Assembly: GCF_014202035.1 (NCBI RefSeq)
Contig: NZ_JACHFR010000001.1
Coordinates: 62,001 to 126,000 of the forward strand
From: Treponema rectale
GTDB lineage: Bacteria > Spirochaetota > Spirochaetia > Treponematales > Treponemataceae
Reading direction: 5' to 3'
DNA: 64,000 nucleotides
The position numbers and the translations under genes were made by a program. Below, piece after piece: positions 16,794 through 25,867 of the stretch; positions within the stretch are counted from its first letter, which is position 1; every line of letters begins with the position of its first letter. Under the pieces are notes generated by a model that was not told the DNA's origin, ran no database searches, and worked only from the letters and a program-made list of their open reading frames with translations.

Positions 16794-18416
16794 TTAGTTT
16801 ATCATGAACGTAAAGCCGAGCTTTGCATAAACATAAGATTCTGTTTCCGGATAAAGAATCATGCCTCCGTTAAAGTTGAGGAGGGTACTGCTTGCACCGA
16901 GATATGTGTTGAAGGCAAATCCTGCATCAAAGGCTCTTTTGTTGTCCCGAAGGTTTTCTGAGAACAGGATGGTATTATCATCGCTGTCCTTGTATTCAAA
17001 ACTGCAGCTTCCGAATGTACTCTGAATGGCTCCGTAAATACCGGCTGTATAGGTTTTAGTGGTTTTTGCGATTGTAATTCCGTTTTTCCAGAGTTTCTCG
17101 TCCTGTTTTCCTTCTGAATCAGTAATGGAGACCGGCTTGAAAATTAAATTGGAATTTGCTCCGATATAAAGTCCGTTAAAGTCAAATCCTGCCATAATTC
17201 CAATTCCGATACCGTTACCGCAGTCTGCTCCGAAAGGTTCAAAAACAGGAATGTTGGAAGAGGCCAGCCTGAAGGTTGCTCCATAATTAAAGCTTGAGTC
17301 TGCCGTGATTTCAATTTTGTCCTGAAGTTTTGCACTGAAACTTAAACCGAAAGAGTTTGTCTCTTTTATGAAACTCTGGAATTTAAGTCCAAGCTCAACA
17401 TGCTCTCCGCCTGCAGACAGGAAGATGTCCAGCGGAACTGCATAAAAAGATTCATTCTGTTCCGTTACAGGACCATGGAAATATGCTCCTGAAGAAAATC
17501 CCGCAAGAATTGTAAGGTCAGGGTATGGAAGAGGAAGGCTGAATGCTCCTAAACCTGAACCGTCATTTGTCATTGTAAGGGCAGGGTAAGAAATTGATGA
17601 ATCTACTTTAAATGTGCAGGATGCAGATTTTCCGCCGGCATAGAGAACTGCCGTATATGTTCCGTCATAGACGATGTAGCCTTCGTCATCAGAACCATCC
17701 CATGTGTATGCGTAATCCCATGTTGTAAATGAGAACTGTTTTTCTGCATAAACGTTACCTTCGCTGTCTTTAATTACGAGGCTGCCGTTTTCCGGAGCAG
17801 TAACGCTGAACTGAATGTCAATTTTTCCGAGGGCCCCCTTGTTTTCCGGATTAAAGACTTTTTTTGAAGGAGAAATAGACGTAATGTTGAATTCTGCTTT
17901 TTTCAGTTCTATATTAAAAGTTTTTGTTTCCCTTCTTGAAATATAGAAAGTCTGCGTGTATTTTTCGTATCCGAATTTGGCTGCAGAAATCGTGTGGCTT
18001 CCTTCGTCAATTTCAATCCGGTTTCCGGAAAAGCTGGAACCGTCCATATAAATATCTGCACCGTTTACGGAACAGGAAACATTAACCCAGGCAGAAATAC
18101 TTTCAAGATCAAGAATGAAGCTTTTTGTTTCGCCTTTATTTACATAGAAGGTTAATTCTTTTGCCGCATAGTGGGTCTTTGTGATTCTAAGGGTGTGCCG
18201 GCCTGCTGAAACTTTTTGAGAATACATCGGGGTGGAACCGGCATATTTACCGTCTATGTAAACTGATGCTCCATATACATTAGTGTCAACTTTTACAAAA
18301 GAATCGGAAGACGTCTGGTTTTCGAGAACCAGAGGTTTCACTTTTGCTGCATTTTGAGAATTAATGGATACTGATGAGAAAATCATCAGCAGGGTAATAA
18401 ATGTTTTTATACGCAT
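16794..18416 (-). CDS. PEGA-domain surface protein with FlgD-like Ig and barrel region
   Basis: A signal peptide of about 20 residues is followed by two PEGA domains (about residues 40-108 and 110-178), each with the Tyr/Asp-Gly...Gly-x-Thr/Asn and 'Gly-x-His-Thr' pattern. Then comes an Ig-like domain of the FlgD C-terminal type (about residues 190-275, Trp-Asp-Gly-Ser-Asp-Asp-Glu-Gly) and a beta-rich C-terminal half of about 250 residues ending in Phe-Met-Ile-Asn that looks like an outer-membrane barrel. PEGA proteins occur in spirochaete envelopes, often near cell-surface or S-layer functions. No enzyme activity is expected. The start at 18416 has a weak AAGGT upstream. Confidence 0.8.
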   Translation of the reverse strand: MRIKTFITLLMIFSSVSINSQNAAKVKPLVLENQTSSDSFVKVDTNVYGASVYIDGKYAGSTPMYSQKVSAGRHTLRITKTHYAAKELTFYVNKGETKSFILDLESISAWVNVSCSVNGADIYMDGSSFSGNRIEIDEGSHTISAAKFGYEKYTQTFYISRRETKTFNIELKKAEFNITSISPSKKVFNPENKGALGKIDIQFSVTAPENGSLVIKDSEGNVYAEKQFSFTTWDYAYTWDGSDDEGYIVYDGTYTAVLYAGGKSASCTFKVDSSISYPALTMTNDGSGLGAFSLPLPYPDLTILAGFSSGAYFHGPVTEQNESFYAVPLDIFLSAGGEHVELGLKFQSFIKETNSFGLSFSAKLQDKIEITADSSFNYGATFRLASSNIPVFEPFGADCGNGIGIGIMAGFDFNGLYIGANSNLIFKPVSITDSEGKQDEKLWKNGITIAKTTKTYTAGIYGAIQSTFGSCSFEYKDSDDNTILFSENLRDNKRAFDAGFAFNTYLGASSTLLNFNGGMILYPETESYVYAKLGFTFMIN

Positions 18417-18447
18417 GGTTTAATTTTACCTTAAAACTAAAATAAAA

Positions 18448-19158
18448 TCAGCAGTCTGTAAGCTTTTCCAGTTTTGTTCCTTCTTCAAGGAGGTCGTTTT
18501 CTAAAAAACTGAAATAACCTTCCCTGGAAATTATAATGTGGTCAAGGAACTTTATTCCCAGTACGAGGGCGGCTTCCTGAAGTACCTGTGTTGACTGGAA
18601 GTCCGCCTTGCTTGGCCTGCAGGTACCGCCGGGATGATTGTGGCAGCATATTATTGCCGAAGCATGTTCAGCAACAGCCTGGGCAAATACTTCCCTGGAG
18701 TGAACGATGGTTTTGTTTACGGTTCCTGTGGATACTGTCCGGATGCTCAGGATTTCTCTTGAGCCGTTCAGTGTTACCGTAATGAAATGTTCTACCGGGT
18801 CAAGGGTGTAATGCTGCAGATACTGAATCAGGTCAGAGGAGCGGGTAATTACATTTTTTAAATGCCTGAATCTTCTTTTTCCGAATTCAACTACCGCTGC
18901 TATCGTAAGGGCGCGGCTTATTCCTATTCCTGTAATTTCAATAAGGTTTTGAAGCAGGGAATCTTCGTTTGAAGCGTTAATAACCTGCAGGACTTTTGCA
19001 GATAATTTTTCTACAGGGCAGTTTCTCGTTCCCTTTCCAAGTATGAGCATAAGAAGTTCTTCGTCTGACGGAAAGGACATTCCGTTGGCAAGAGTAAGTT
19101 CCCTGATCTGCGGTTTTGCAAGTTCCGTTGTGGCAGTGTTTTCTGTTGCAGTGAGCAT
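18448..19158 (-). CDS. radC: RadC-family JAB/MPN protein
   Basis: Residues 1-100 contain the helix-hairpin-helix-like UPF0758 domain and residues 103-225 the JAB/MPN domain. The zinc motif is complete: Glu156, His173-x-His175-Pro-Gly-Gly and Asp186. The residues between differ a little from the usual 'Asp-Pro-x-Pro-Ser' (here Thr-Cys-Arg-Pro-Ser). The molecular role of RadC is unsettled; it is often carried on mobile elements or induced with competence. AGGAGGA gives a clear start. Its upstream region carries the conserved sequence found before three Rpn genes in this window, which suggests shared control. Confidence 0.92.
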   Translation of the reverse strand: MLTATENTATTELAKPQIRELTLANGMSFPSDEELLMLILGKGTRNCPVEKLSAKVLQVINASNEDSLLQNLIEITGIGISRALTIAAVVEFGKRRFRHLKNVITRSSDLIQYLQHYTLDPVEHFITVTLNGSREILSIRTVSTGTVNKTIVHSREVFAQAVAEHASAIICCHNHPGGTCRPSKADFQSTQVLQEAALVLGIKFLDHIIISREGYFSFLENDLLEEGTKLEKLTDC

Positions 19159-19171
19159 GATATCCTCCTGC

Positions 19172-19208
19172 TATATAAATTTCACTGTTTTTTTAAAATC
19201 ACCACAAT
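19172..19208 (-). promoter_or_regulatory. Conserved upstream motif, radC copy
   Basis: Read on the minus strand it has ATTGTGGTGATTTT, an A-rich centre, CAGTGAAA and TATATA, ending about 14 bases before the radC start. The same blocks in the same order precede Rpn genes at 22.9, 27.1 and 57.7 kb. Confidence 0.6.
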
Positions 19209-19228
19209 TTTTGAATTTTTTTTTGTAT

Positions 19229-20491
19229 TTAATGGGAACAGGTAATAACAAGTTTTGTAATCTCTGGACAGGAAGAGGATTTGTCGTAACCTGAAAGTGC
19301 CCAAAGAGTGCAGTTTTGAGAAACAGTTATTGATGAATTATTTGCAGTGGTTTCAATATTAGCGCCTGCTTCATTTTTTTGTTCAATCATTTCCGGAATA
19401 TAAGGATAATAACCTGATTCATCGGGGGAAGAGGAAGTGTCGAATTCTTCAAAAGAGTAGTATATTCTGACCCAGTTGTTTTCAGGATATGTAGACAGGC
19501 GGATTTTTGAACCGGCAGGTATTTCTGCAGAATCTATGAGTTCTTCTTCTCCTGAATAGAATTTTACCGGCATAGGGTAGTAAACGCTGTACAGGTCATT
19601 TTTATCTATAGCCGTAGAGTCTGTCAGGGATTCAATTACATTTTCAACTGAGTCAGGAATTTCTGAAAAAAAATCAAAGCCGGTTTCTTCTTCAAGGCTG
19701 TCGATGGATACTCTGTAATTGTCCCAGGTGTTTTCAAGGCAGGAAGGATTGTTTGGAATTTTTACAGCTATTGTCCTTGTGTTTTTCGTTATGCGGTCTA
19801 TATCATCCGTTCCTTCTGTAAGTACAAGAATTACTTTCCAGGTGTACGAGGGAATGTTTATGCCGTTCCATTCCGTACGGAATATTCCGTTTCTGTTTGC
19901 AGCTCCTGTTCCTGACGGGCCTGAGATTATGTAAAGTTCTTTGCCGCTTTTTGCAAGATTTCTGCAGTAGCTTTCAAGACTTGCCCATGTGCCGCCGTTA
20001 TTCTGATTTGTCTGGGGAACCATGTTTGCCATGGTAAAGGTTTCTTCATTGACCTGTGCATCAGAGGTTCTGTCTGCTGAAGGGCACATGTGTCCTCTGT
20101 CATAGCCTGAGCCTTTGTAGGAAGAGGCCGTGTTTTTATTGAATGTGTCAGGAATGTTTTCTTCTTCATGAAAAGAATCTGCATCGTTTCTTCCTGAACT
20201 TCCCATATCTGAGGAACACAGGTGCCAGCTTACCCAGTTAGGATTTCTTGTTGAATTATTATAGCTTAATGCAAAGGTATTTTTTATAACAAGATAGTTG
20301 TCTTTCTGCTCAGGATTCTGTTCCGCAGAAGACGGATTGCCCATGTAAAGGGCTGTATTTTCTTTTTGACCGGTTTCCGTATTCTGTTTTTTTGAATCAG
20401 GAGAATTCTGTGAGCAGGAATAAAAGCCGGTCATAAAAATCAGTGAAAGAGAAAAAAATAAAAATACCTTCTGATTCACTGATTTTTTCAT
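19229..20491 (-). CDS. Secreted DNA/RNA non-specific endonuclease, lipoprotein (420 aa)
   Basis: The lipobox ends Tyr-Ser-Cys with Cys26. The nuclease domain spans about residues 45-280. It has the beta-beta-alpha-metal signature Asp131-Arg-Gly-His134 followed by Met-Cys-Pro-Ser-Ala-Asp-Arg, and the metal-site stretch Asn-Gln-Asn-Asn around residue 163. A C-terminal beta domain (about residues 300-420) resembles chitobiase/hexosaminidase-C-like modules. It would cut extracellular DNA or RNA at the cell surface. It lies 14 bp after a paralogue with the same catalytic core but the accessory domain at the other end. The start has AAGGAA upstream. Confidence 0.9.
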   Translation of the reverse strand: MKKSVNQKVFLFFSLSLIFMTGFYSCSQNSPDSKKQNTETGQKENTALYMGNPSSAEQNPEQKDNYLVIKNTFALSYNNSTRNPNWVSWHLCSSDMGSSGRNDADSFHEEENIPDTFNKNTASSYKGSGYDRGHMCPSADRTSDAQVNEETFTMANMVPQTNQNNGGTWASLESYCRNLAKSGKELYIISGPSGTGAANRNGIFRTEWNGINIPSYTWKVILVLTEGTDDIDRITKNTRTIAVKIPNNPSCLENTWDNYRVSIDSLEEETGFDFFSEIPDSVENVIESLTDSTAIDKNDLYSVYYPMPVKFYSGEEELIDSAEIPAGSKIRLSTYPENNWVRIYYSFEEFDTSSSPDESGYYPYIPEMIEQKNEAGANIETTANNSSITVSQNCTLWALSGYDKSSSCPEITKLVITCSH

Positions 20492-20505
20492 GGTCTGATT
20501 CCTTA

Positions 20506-21660
20506 TTATTCTGAATATTTTTTTTCTTCGAGAGCATTTTCTACGGTATCAGGAAGAGCTGCAAAGAAGTCGTAGCCGGTAATTTTTTCAATTTCATCGA
20601 TGGTACAGATGTATGACTTCCAGTCAGAACCTACGTTATGTCTGTTTGGAATCTTTACGGCAATTACAGTGGTGTTTTCTGCCGTAATGCGGGTGCGGTC
20701 ATTTTCTCCGCTTTTGAAGGCTATGATGATTTTCCAGGTTGAAGTTGGAACTTTTATGCATATTCCGTCTGTAGGAGTTGTTTTGCCGGAAAGGTATGTA
20801 ACTTCATCTCCGTTTTTATCTGTTGCTTTTAAGTCGTCTTTATAATATGGACCAGAGAAAATATAAGCTTCATTTGCACCACTGGAAACAAGGGTTCTTT
20901 CGTAGTTTTCTAATGTTGCCCAGACTTTCTGATTATTGTTGGCTGTCTGTGGAACTATGTTTGTTGTATAGAATGTGCCCTTTGAATCTTCATCGTTACT
21001 GTTTCTGTCAGCATTAGGACACATATGACCTCTGTCAAAGTTACCGTTTGTGTAGTCGGTATGTCTTACTTTGTAAAATTCGTCAGGAAGTTTCGGGTTC
21101 TGCATGAAATCTCCGTCGTAGCGTCCGCTTCCTAAATCGGTAGAACACAGGTGCCATCCAACCCAGTTTGGATTGTGAGTCTCGTTATTGAACGAAACGG
21201 TGTAAGTGGCTTCTTCAAGAAGGTAGTTGGTAAGATAGTCTGCGGCATTTGAATCTGTCGTTGCATTGCTCGGGTTGCCAAAATAAAGGGCGGTGTTTTC
21301 TGTTCCCGAAATAGAATAGCTTGCTGAATATCTTTTAGAAAGGTTACCGGCAGCATCCTGGGCAACGACATATACGGTATGGTTTGCGGTTATAGTACAT
21401 GATGAAGCTTTTGTTGTTATACTGCTTGTCGGATATTTATTTACATTTAATCGTGAATTATCGAGTATATAGTAGAAAGATACACCTTTGGTTTCACAGC
21501 TGAAGTTTATTTCTGTTCCTGCGTCTATAACTCCTGCTTCAGGATAAAATGTAATTTCTCCTATTTCTACAGTTTCATCGGATGTGTCTTTGCATGATGT
21601 AAATATGGATGTAGAAATCAAAATTAAAGCTGTAGAAAATAGTAGTGTTATCTTTTTCAT
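20506..21660 (-). CDS. Secreted DNA/RNA non-specific endonuclease, lipoprotein (384 aa)
   Basis: This is the first gene of a tandem pair. The lipobox is Thr-Ser-Cys near residue 23. An accessory chitobiase-C-like beta domain (about residues 32-117) precedes the nuclease domain, whose signature Asp-Arg-Gly-His-Met-Cys-Pro-Asn-Ala-Asp lies near residue 209. The linker Gly-Thr-Glu-Asn-Thr-Ala-Leu-Tyr before the core is nearly the same in the neighbour. I chose the second of two ATG codons (21660) because AGAGG is eight bases before it and only two before the first (21666). Role: extracellular nucleic-acid cleavage for nutrition or defence against traps; this is inferred from the family. Confidence 0.9.
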   Translation of the reverse strand: MKKITLLFSTALILISTSIFTSCKDTSDETVEIGEITFYPEAGVIDAGTEINFSCETKGVSFYYILDNSRLNVNKYPTSSITTKASSCTITANHTVYVVAQDAAGNLSKRYSASYSISGTENTALYFGNPSNATTDSNAADYLTNYLLEEATYTVSFNNETHNPNWVGWHLCSTDLGSGRYDGDFMQNPKLPDEFYKVRHTDYTNGNFDRGHMCPNADRNSNDEDSKGTFYTTNIVPQTANNNQKVWATLENYERTLVSSGANEAYIFSGPYYKDDLKATDKNGDEVTYLSGKTTPTDGICIKVPTSTWKIIIAFKSGENDRTRITAENTTVIAVKIPNRHNVGSDWKSYICTIDEIEKITGYDFFAALPDTVENALEEKKYSE

Positions 21661-21848
21661 GTTCATTACCTCTTACATAAAGCTTCGGCTGCAGATGCAT
21701 GTTTTAGATTGCGGTTGCATAAGATTAATTTTTTTGCCGAGAGTAAAATTATATACCTGTATTATGAATTTGCAATAAAAAAATCTTAAGTATTTTTTAA
21801 TATTTATTAGAAGAGATAAATTCAGGAAAGAAGATGTTAAGGGAATAT

Positions 21849-21981
21849 AAAAAAAGGGATGTCCAATAAGTTCAAAAAATGTCATTTTCGGGCTCCGACC
21901 CGAAAATCTATTTAATTACAATACAAGAGATTGCCGTGTCGAGCACGGCAATGACTTATACTTATTGGTCATCCCCTTTTT
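21849..21981. repeat. Palindromic element copy 3 (minimal, complete form)
   Basis: This is the simplest complete copy, filling most of the 360-bp gap between the nuclease and Rpn genes. Left end: A-run then GGGATGTCCAATAAGT. Right end: ACTTATTGGTCATCCCC then a T-run. Between are one TTTTCGGG/CCCGAAAA hairpin, a spacer and one TTGCCGTG/CACGGCAA hairpin. It lies 39 bp after the Rpn stop codon. With terminal T-runs on both strands it should work as a terminator in both directions. Confidence 0.85.
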
Positions 21982-22019
21982 GGTATAACAGGGCTTTTAA
22001 TTCAGATCTTGCAGGAAAA

Positions 22020-22880
22020 TTATTTTATGTTTTTGATGTCGTTTTCTGACAGGCCTGTACATTTGATAACTGTCTGCAGGGAAACCCCTTCCCGCAGGAG
22101 TTTACCGGCTGTTTCAACAGCGTTCTGACGGGCACCTTCAGCTCTGCCAGTTTCCCTTCCTTCAGCAAGTCCCTGGGTCCTGCCAGCTTCCCTTCCTTCA
22201 GCAAGGCCGGCTTCGCGGGCATATTCCTTTTCTTCTTCAAGTATGTCCATAAAATACATGTATTCATCCTCCATCTCGGGTCTGGATTTTGCACGGAGGG
22301 TGTTTTCTTCAAGAAGTTTTGAGAAAGAAGAAGTGGCTTTGGATTCATAAATAAAACGCAGTACGTCCCTTAGTTCTTCGTCCTGAACCCTGCTCCATGC
22401 ACTTGAATTATAAAATACGGCATGGGTTTTGTCATCATAAATCAGTGCGTCTGTTTCTGTAAAACGGTTCTTCTTCGTGTATACGGGCAGTCCCATTCCG
22501 AAAGGATCCTCTTCACAGATGAAGACGATGTAGGTTTCCTTAAGGTTCCTGAATTTAGTGCGGCGCCTTACGGTTGCTACGTCACAGGCTCCCTGATAGT
22601 AGCGGGCCCTCAGCAGCAGGTCATCATAGTTGCCGGTCTGGATTTCTATGTCAAAGATTCTGTCGGAATCCTTAACGTAGACATCAAGCCTGATTCCCCT
22701 GGATTCGTAATAGTTTTCGATGGTCTTTTCTGATTCAATGTATTCAATTTTTTCGACTTTAATTTTAAGAAGAATCTCAAGCATCTTTCTGCAGATTTCT
22801 TCATTTTTCATAACCTTGCAGAAGATAAAGTTGTCCTTAAAAGTCAGGTCCTTCCATGGTCTGGTGAATTGTCCGTTCAT
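22020..22880 (-). CDS. Rpn-family PD-(D/E)XK nuclease / putative transposase (286 aa)
   Basis: Rpn proteins are DNA endonucleases reported to promote recombination. The nuclease core is in residues 1-180, with candidate catalytic residues Asp66, Glu79 and Gln81 in Arg-Leu-Asp-Val ... Phe-Asp-Ile-Glu-Ile-Gln. Residues 225-255 hold a repeated Ala/Glu-Gly-Arg-Glu tract, and the tail ends Gly-Leu-Ser-Glu-Asn-Asp-Ile-Lys-Asn-Ile-Lys. AAGGAGC precedes the ATG. A nearly identical body occurs at 57740-58543 with another tail, and a truncated copy is at 27474-28033. A palindromic element lies immediately downstream, as it also does for the truncated copy. It looks intact. Confidence 0.88.
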   Translation of the reverse strand: MNGQFTRPWKDLTFKDNFIFCKVMKNEEICRKMLEILLKIKVEKIEYIESEKTIENYYESRGIRLDVYVKDSDRIFDIEIQTGNYDDLLLRARYYQGACDVATVRRRTKFRNLKETYIVFICEEDPFGMGLPVYTKKNRFTETDALIYDDKTHAVFYNSSAWSRVQDEELRDVLRFIYESKATSSFSKLLEENTLRAKSRPEMEDEYMYFMDILEEEKEYAREAGLAEGREAGRTQGLAEGRETGRAEGARQNAVETAGKLLREGVSLQTVIKCTGLSENDIKNIK

Positions 22881-22913
22881 GATTTTTACAGCTCCTTTTT
22901 TATATATTTTTAC

Positions 22914-22952
22914 ATATATATATTTTCACTGAATTTTCAAAATCACCACAAA
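22914..22952 (-). promoter_or_regulatory. Conserved upstream motif, Rpn copy at 22.9 kb
   Basis: On the minus strand: TTTGTGGTGATTTT, GAAAATT, CAGTGAAA and TATATATA, ending 33 bases before the ATG. The centre contains ATTTT-G-AAAAT, a short palindrome. Confidence 0.65.
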
Positions 22953-23035
22953 TACAGTCTTCTTTTGCAGTTTTTTCATGGTGAATCTAAAATTTATCTG
23001 CAGTATAAAATTGCATGAATGTTAAAAAAAATTAA

Positions 23036-23063
23036 TTGCAAATATCTGACTATGGTATATAAT
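23036..23063 (+). promoter_or_regulatory. Candidate promoter of the 883-residue lipoprotein gene
   Basis: TTGCAA at 23036-23041 and TATAAT at 23058-23063 have a 16-bp spacer. A small stem GCCCT/AGGGC at 23073-23088 would lie at the extreme 5' end of the mRNA. GGGGGATG lies before the ATG at 23120. Confidence 0.5.
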
Positions 23064-23119
23064 TGATATTCCGCCCTTGATTGAGGGCAGATAAAAGAAA
23101 ATAAAAAGGGGGATGTGTA

Positions 23120-25771
23120 ATGAAAATTAACACAAATGGTCTTTTTAGAACTTTGTTGCTTGCGGCAGCCTCTATTGTCGCATTAGGATCATGTTCTGGA
23201 GGAGGCGGAGGAAGCTCATCCGTTCATATTGAACCGGTTACATTCAGCATTGAAAGTGGCAGAATTCCACAGAATCAGACTGTAAAACTCTCAACAGAGA
23301 CTGAAGACGCTGATATCGGATGGTCATATACTGAATTTACAGAAAGCGATTGGGATGAAGCTATTTTGAATGCAAATTCAGAAATTACAATAACAGATGA
23401 CTGTACAGTTTATGCAGTTGCATATATAGGTTCTAACCACTCGGTTATTACATCTGCAACTTACACTGTATGTCCTGTACCGACAAGTGTAAAATTCTAT
23501 ATTGGTGAAGAAGAAGTTACCGAAACTACAAAACTTGTTGCATCCGGTACAAAAGTAACTCTTGGCGGTTCAACTTCTGCTGCAACTGATGCAGAAGGAA
23601 ATGTTGAAGTTCCTGAAATTTATTATTCTATAACAGCAACTGCAAATCTTACAGAAGCTGACTGTACTGAAGAAAACAAATATACAGCAGGTACAGAAAT
23701 TGAGATTACAGGAAAGACAACCATTTATGCAATTGCAAAGGGTGTAAACGGAGTTTCTCCTGCTTCAAGCATTACATTTACAGTTCCTGTAGTTGCCCTT
23801 ACAGATCTTCCTGTTGAAAACGATGTGATTGTAATATCAAACGGAAAGACAACAAAGAATGATGTAACTTCAACTGTCGTAATGGGAACAGGAGACAAGA
23901 GCGGAGCATACGGATATAAAAATGCTGTAATCGATTCTACCCTGGCAGGCTTTGCATCAACAGATGATATGATGCGCCTTACTGTAAAAAAGAATAAGGC
24001 CGGTCAGTACCTTTTCATTACAGACGGAAAGTATCTTACTACAACAGCAAAAGAAATTCTTACTCTGGAATCTAGTCCATCTATATATTCATTATGGACG
24101 ATTACAGAAGGAGAAGATGGCATTTTCTATATTGACAATGCAAACCTTTATTCAAACGGAACTCAAATGAGTCTTGAGTATTATAAGAGTAAGTTTACTT
24201 CTTACACGAAAGGAACTTCGAGTGCATATCAATTCTATTTCTGGAAGGATACAAGCGTTGTTGCTGACAAAACTGTACTTCCTGACAGTGTAAATACACT
24301 CGCAGACGTAACATTCTCTGGAGATACGGACGGCAGCGTTGTTGCAGGTTTGTATATCTATGCTGAATGTGATTCTTACGGAGCAGATTTTTATTATTCA
24401 ACATCTGCAGAAGTAACCAGTGAAAACTATACAGAGGCTACAAAAGCAGATGGTGGAGAAATTATAATTCCATCTGATGCTGAAGGAAACGTAACAGTTT
24501 ATGCACTGGCTGTTTTAGGAACTGGTGATAATGCAATGTTCTCAAAACCTGTTACAAAAACATTTACAGTAACAGAAGATACTAATACATATCTTACAAA
24601 AGTTGATTCAATTGCTGCCGGTGATGTAGTTTCAATTTTCTATCCGGAAGACAGATATACTCTCGGAAATGCGGCTTCAGATACAGGGCTTGCAGGTTCG
24701 GCTGCTACAATGTCCGGAAAAGGACTTGTTAAGACAGATGTACTTGTTGAATGGACTGTAGCAAAAGAAGGTGACAATTTTGTCTTTGTAAACGGAGGAA
24801 AATTCCTTACTGCAACAAGTGACGGAAGTTTAACTTTAGATGCATATTCAAAATATGCACTGTGGTCACTTGAAGATGTTACAGGCAGTGATACAAAGAA
24901 GATTAAGAGTGTTTATTCTGTATACGGAACAAATAATCGTTATCTAGAATATTACGATGGTGTCTATAAGATTTATACAATCAGTGGCAGTGAAACTCTT
25001 TATGAATTTAACTTCTACAAGGAAGCCGGGGCTGCAGCAGAAAATGTTACGTTTTCTGTACTTGATGTTGAATTCAGTGCAGACGGAGTCGTAAATACAG
25101 GTACAAAAATTGAACTTTCAACGGCTACATCTGATGCAGAAATCTACTGGCAGTTTATTGCTTCCGGTGCAGAAACTGCTGCTATGACGGCTGCAACTTA
25201 TGCAACTGCCGGAACAAAGTATGCTGAGGATTCTGTACCGGCAATTACAGCTGCAGGCACATTGTATGCTATTGCTGTGAAAGATGGTTCAACTTCAAGT
25301 ATTACAAGTGCTGCGTATACAATTGCGGTTATGGAAAAAATAACATCTGATGACTACTCAACAGGTGTTGAGACTACTAATAATTCAAAGAAAGATTCAA
25401 CTATAGAGGGGAACTATTACACAGCAACACTTGCAATGGGAACAAATACGAATAATAATCCAATATATTATTCGTCATCTCCTTGTATAAAATTTTATGT
25501 AAACAATACTCTTTCTATAAAATCTAACGGTGAAAAGAAAATAAATGGAATTCAGATTGTTACAGCTGGAAATTCAAATGATGGGACAATGTCTTTGAGT
25601 ACAACCGAAGGTACATTGGTTTCTGATTCTGATAATAACCTTACTTGGACTTTGGAAAAAGGAACGACAGAATCAATAACCTTTGTTTGTACAAGAAAAG
25701 AAGGTTCTACAAGTACAAAAAATCCACAGTATTGGATAAAAGAGATAACCATAACCTACGCCGCTGATTAA
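23120..25771 (+). CDS. Large secreted lipoprotein with repeated modules (883 aa)
   Basis: The lipobox is Gly-Ser-Cys25, followed by a Gly-rich linker. Several beta modules of the chitobiase/hexosaminidase-C type (roughly 38-117, 120-223, 385-487 and 660-765) alternate with two copies of a 150-residue module (about 226-377 and 490-655). That module carries Ser-Pro-Ser-x-Tyr-Ser-Leu-Trp and Leu-Glu-Tyr-Tyr...Lys-Phe-Thr-x-Tyr in the first copy, with a weaker second copy. The same module forms the C-terminus of the lamin-tail lipoprotein at 31621-33354. The last 115 residues form a further beta domain. No catalytic site is seen; adhesion or binding of an extracellular polymer is plausible. It has its own promoter and terminator. 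Confidence 0.82.
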   Translation: MKINTNGLFRTLLLAAASIVALGSCSGGGGGSSSVHIEPVTFSIESGRIPQNQTVKLSTETEDADIGWSYTEFTESDWDEAILNANSEITITDDCTVYAVAYIGSNHSVITSATYTVCPVPTSVKFYIGEEEVTETTKLVASGTKVTLGGSTSAATDAEGNVEVPEIYYSITATANLTEADCTEENKYTAGTEIEITGKTTIYAIAKGVNGVSPASSITFTVPVVALTDLPVENDVIVISNGKTTKNDVTSTVVMGTGDKSGAYGYKNAVIDSTLAGFASTDDMMRLTVKKNKAGQYLFITDGKYLTTTAKEILTLESSPSIYSLWTITEGEDGIFYIDNANLYSNGTQMSLEYYKSKFTSYTKGTSSAYQFYFWKDTSVVADKTVLPDSVNTLADVTFSGDTDGSVVAGLYIYAECDSYGADFYYSTSAEVTSENYTEATKADGGEIIIPSDAEGNVTVYALAVLGTGDNAMFSKPVTKTFTVTEDTNTYLTKVDSIAAGDVVSIFYPEDRYTLGNAASDTGLAGSAATMSGKGLVKTDVLVEWTVAKEGDNFVFVNGGKFLTATSDGSLTLDAYSKYALWSLEDVTGSDTKKIKSVYSVYGTNNRYLEYYDGVYKIYTISGSETLYEFNFYKEAGAAAENVTFSVLDVEFSADGVVNTGTKIELSTATSDAEIYWQFIASGAETAAMTAATYATAGTKYAEDSVPAITAAGTLYAIAVKDGSTSSITSAAYTIAVMEKITSDDYSTGVETTNNSKKDSTIEGNYYTATLAMGTNTNNNPIYYSSSPCIKFYVNNTLSIKSNGEKKINGIQIVTAGNSNDGTMSLSTTEGTLVSDSDNNLTWTLEKGTTESITFVCTRKEGSTSTKNPQYWIKEITITYAAD

Positions 25772-25815
25772 CATTCTTTCAGTTGCAGTAAGTGCTGCAG
25801 CTGACTGTTAAAGGC

Positions 25816-25852
25816 AAAAAGGACGTGTTCAAATGAACACGTCCTTTTTTTG
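25816..25852 (+). terminator. Terminator after the 883-residue lipoprotein gene
   Basis: AAAGGACGTGTTC pairs perfectly with GAACACGTCCTTT across a four-base loop, followed by a run of seven T. Confidence 0.92.
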
Positions 25853-25867
25853 TCCATAAGGAAACTT

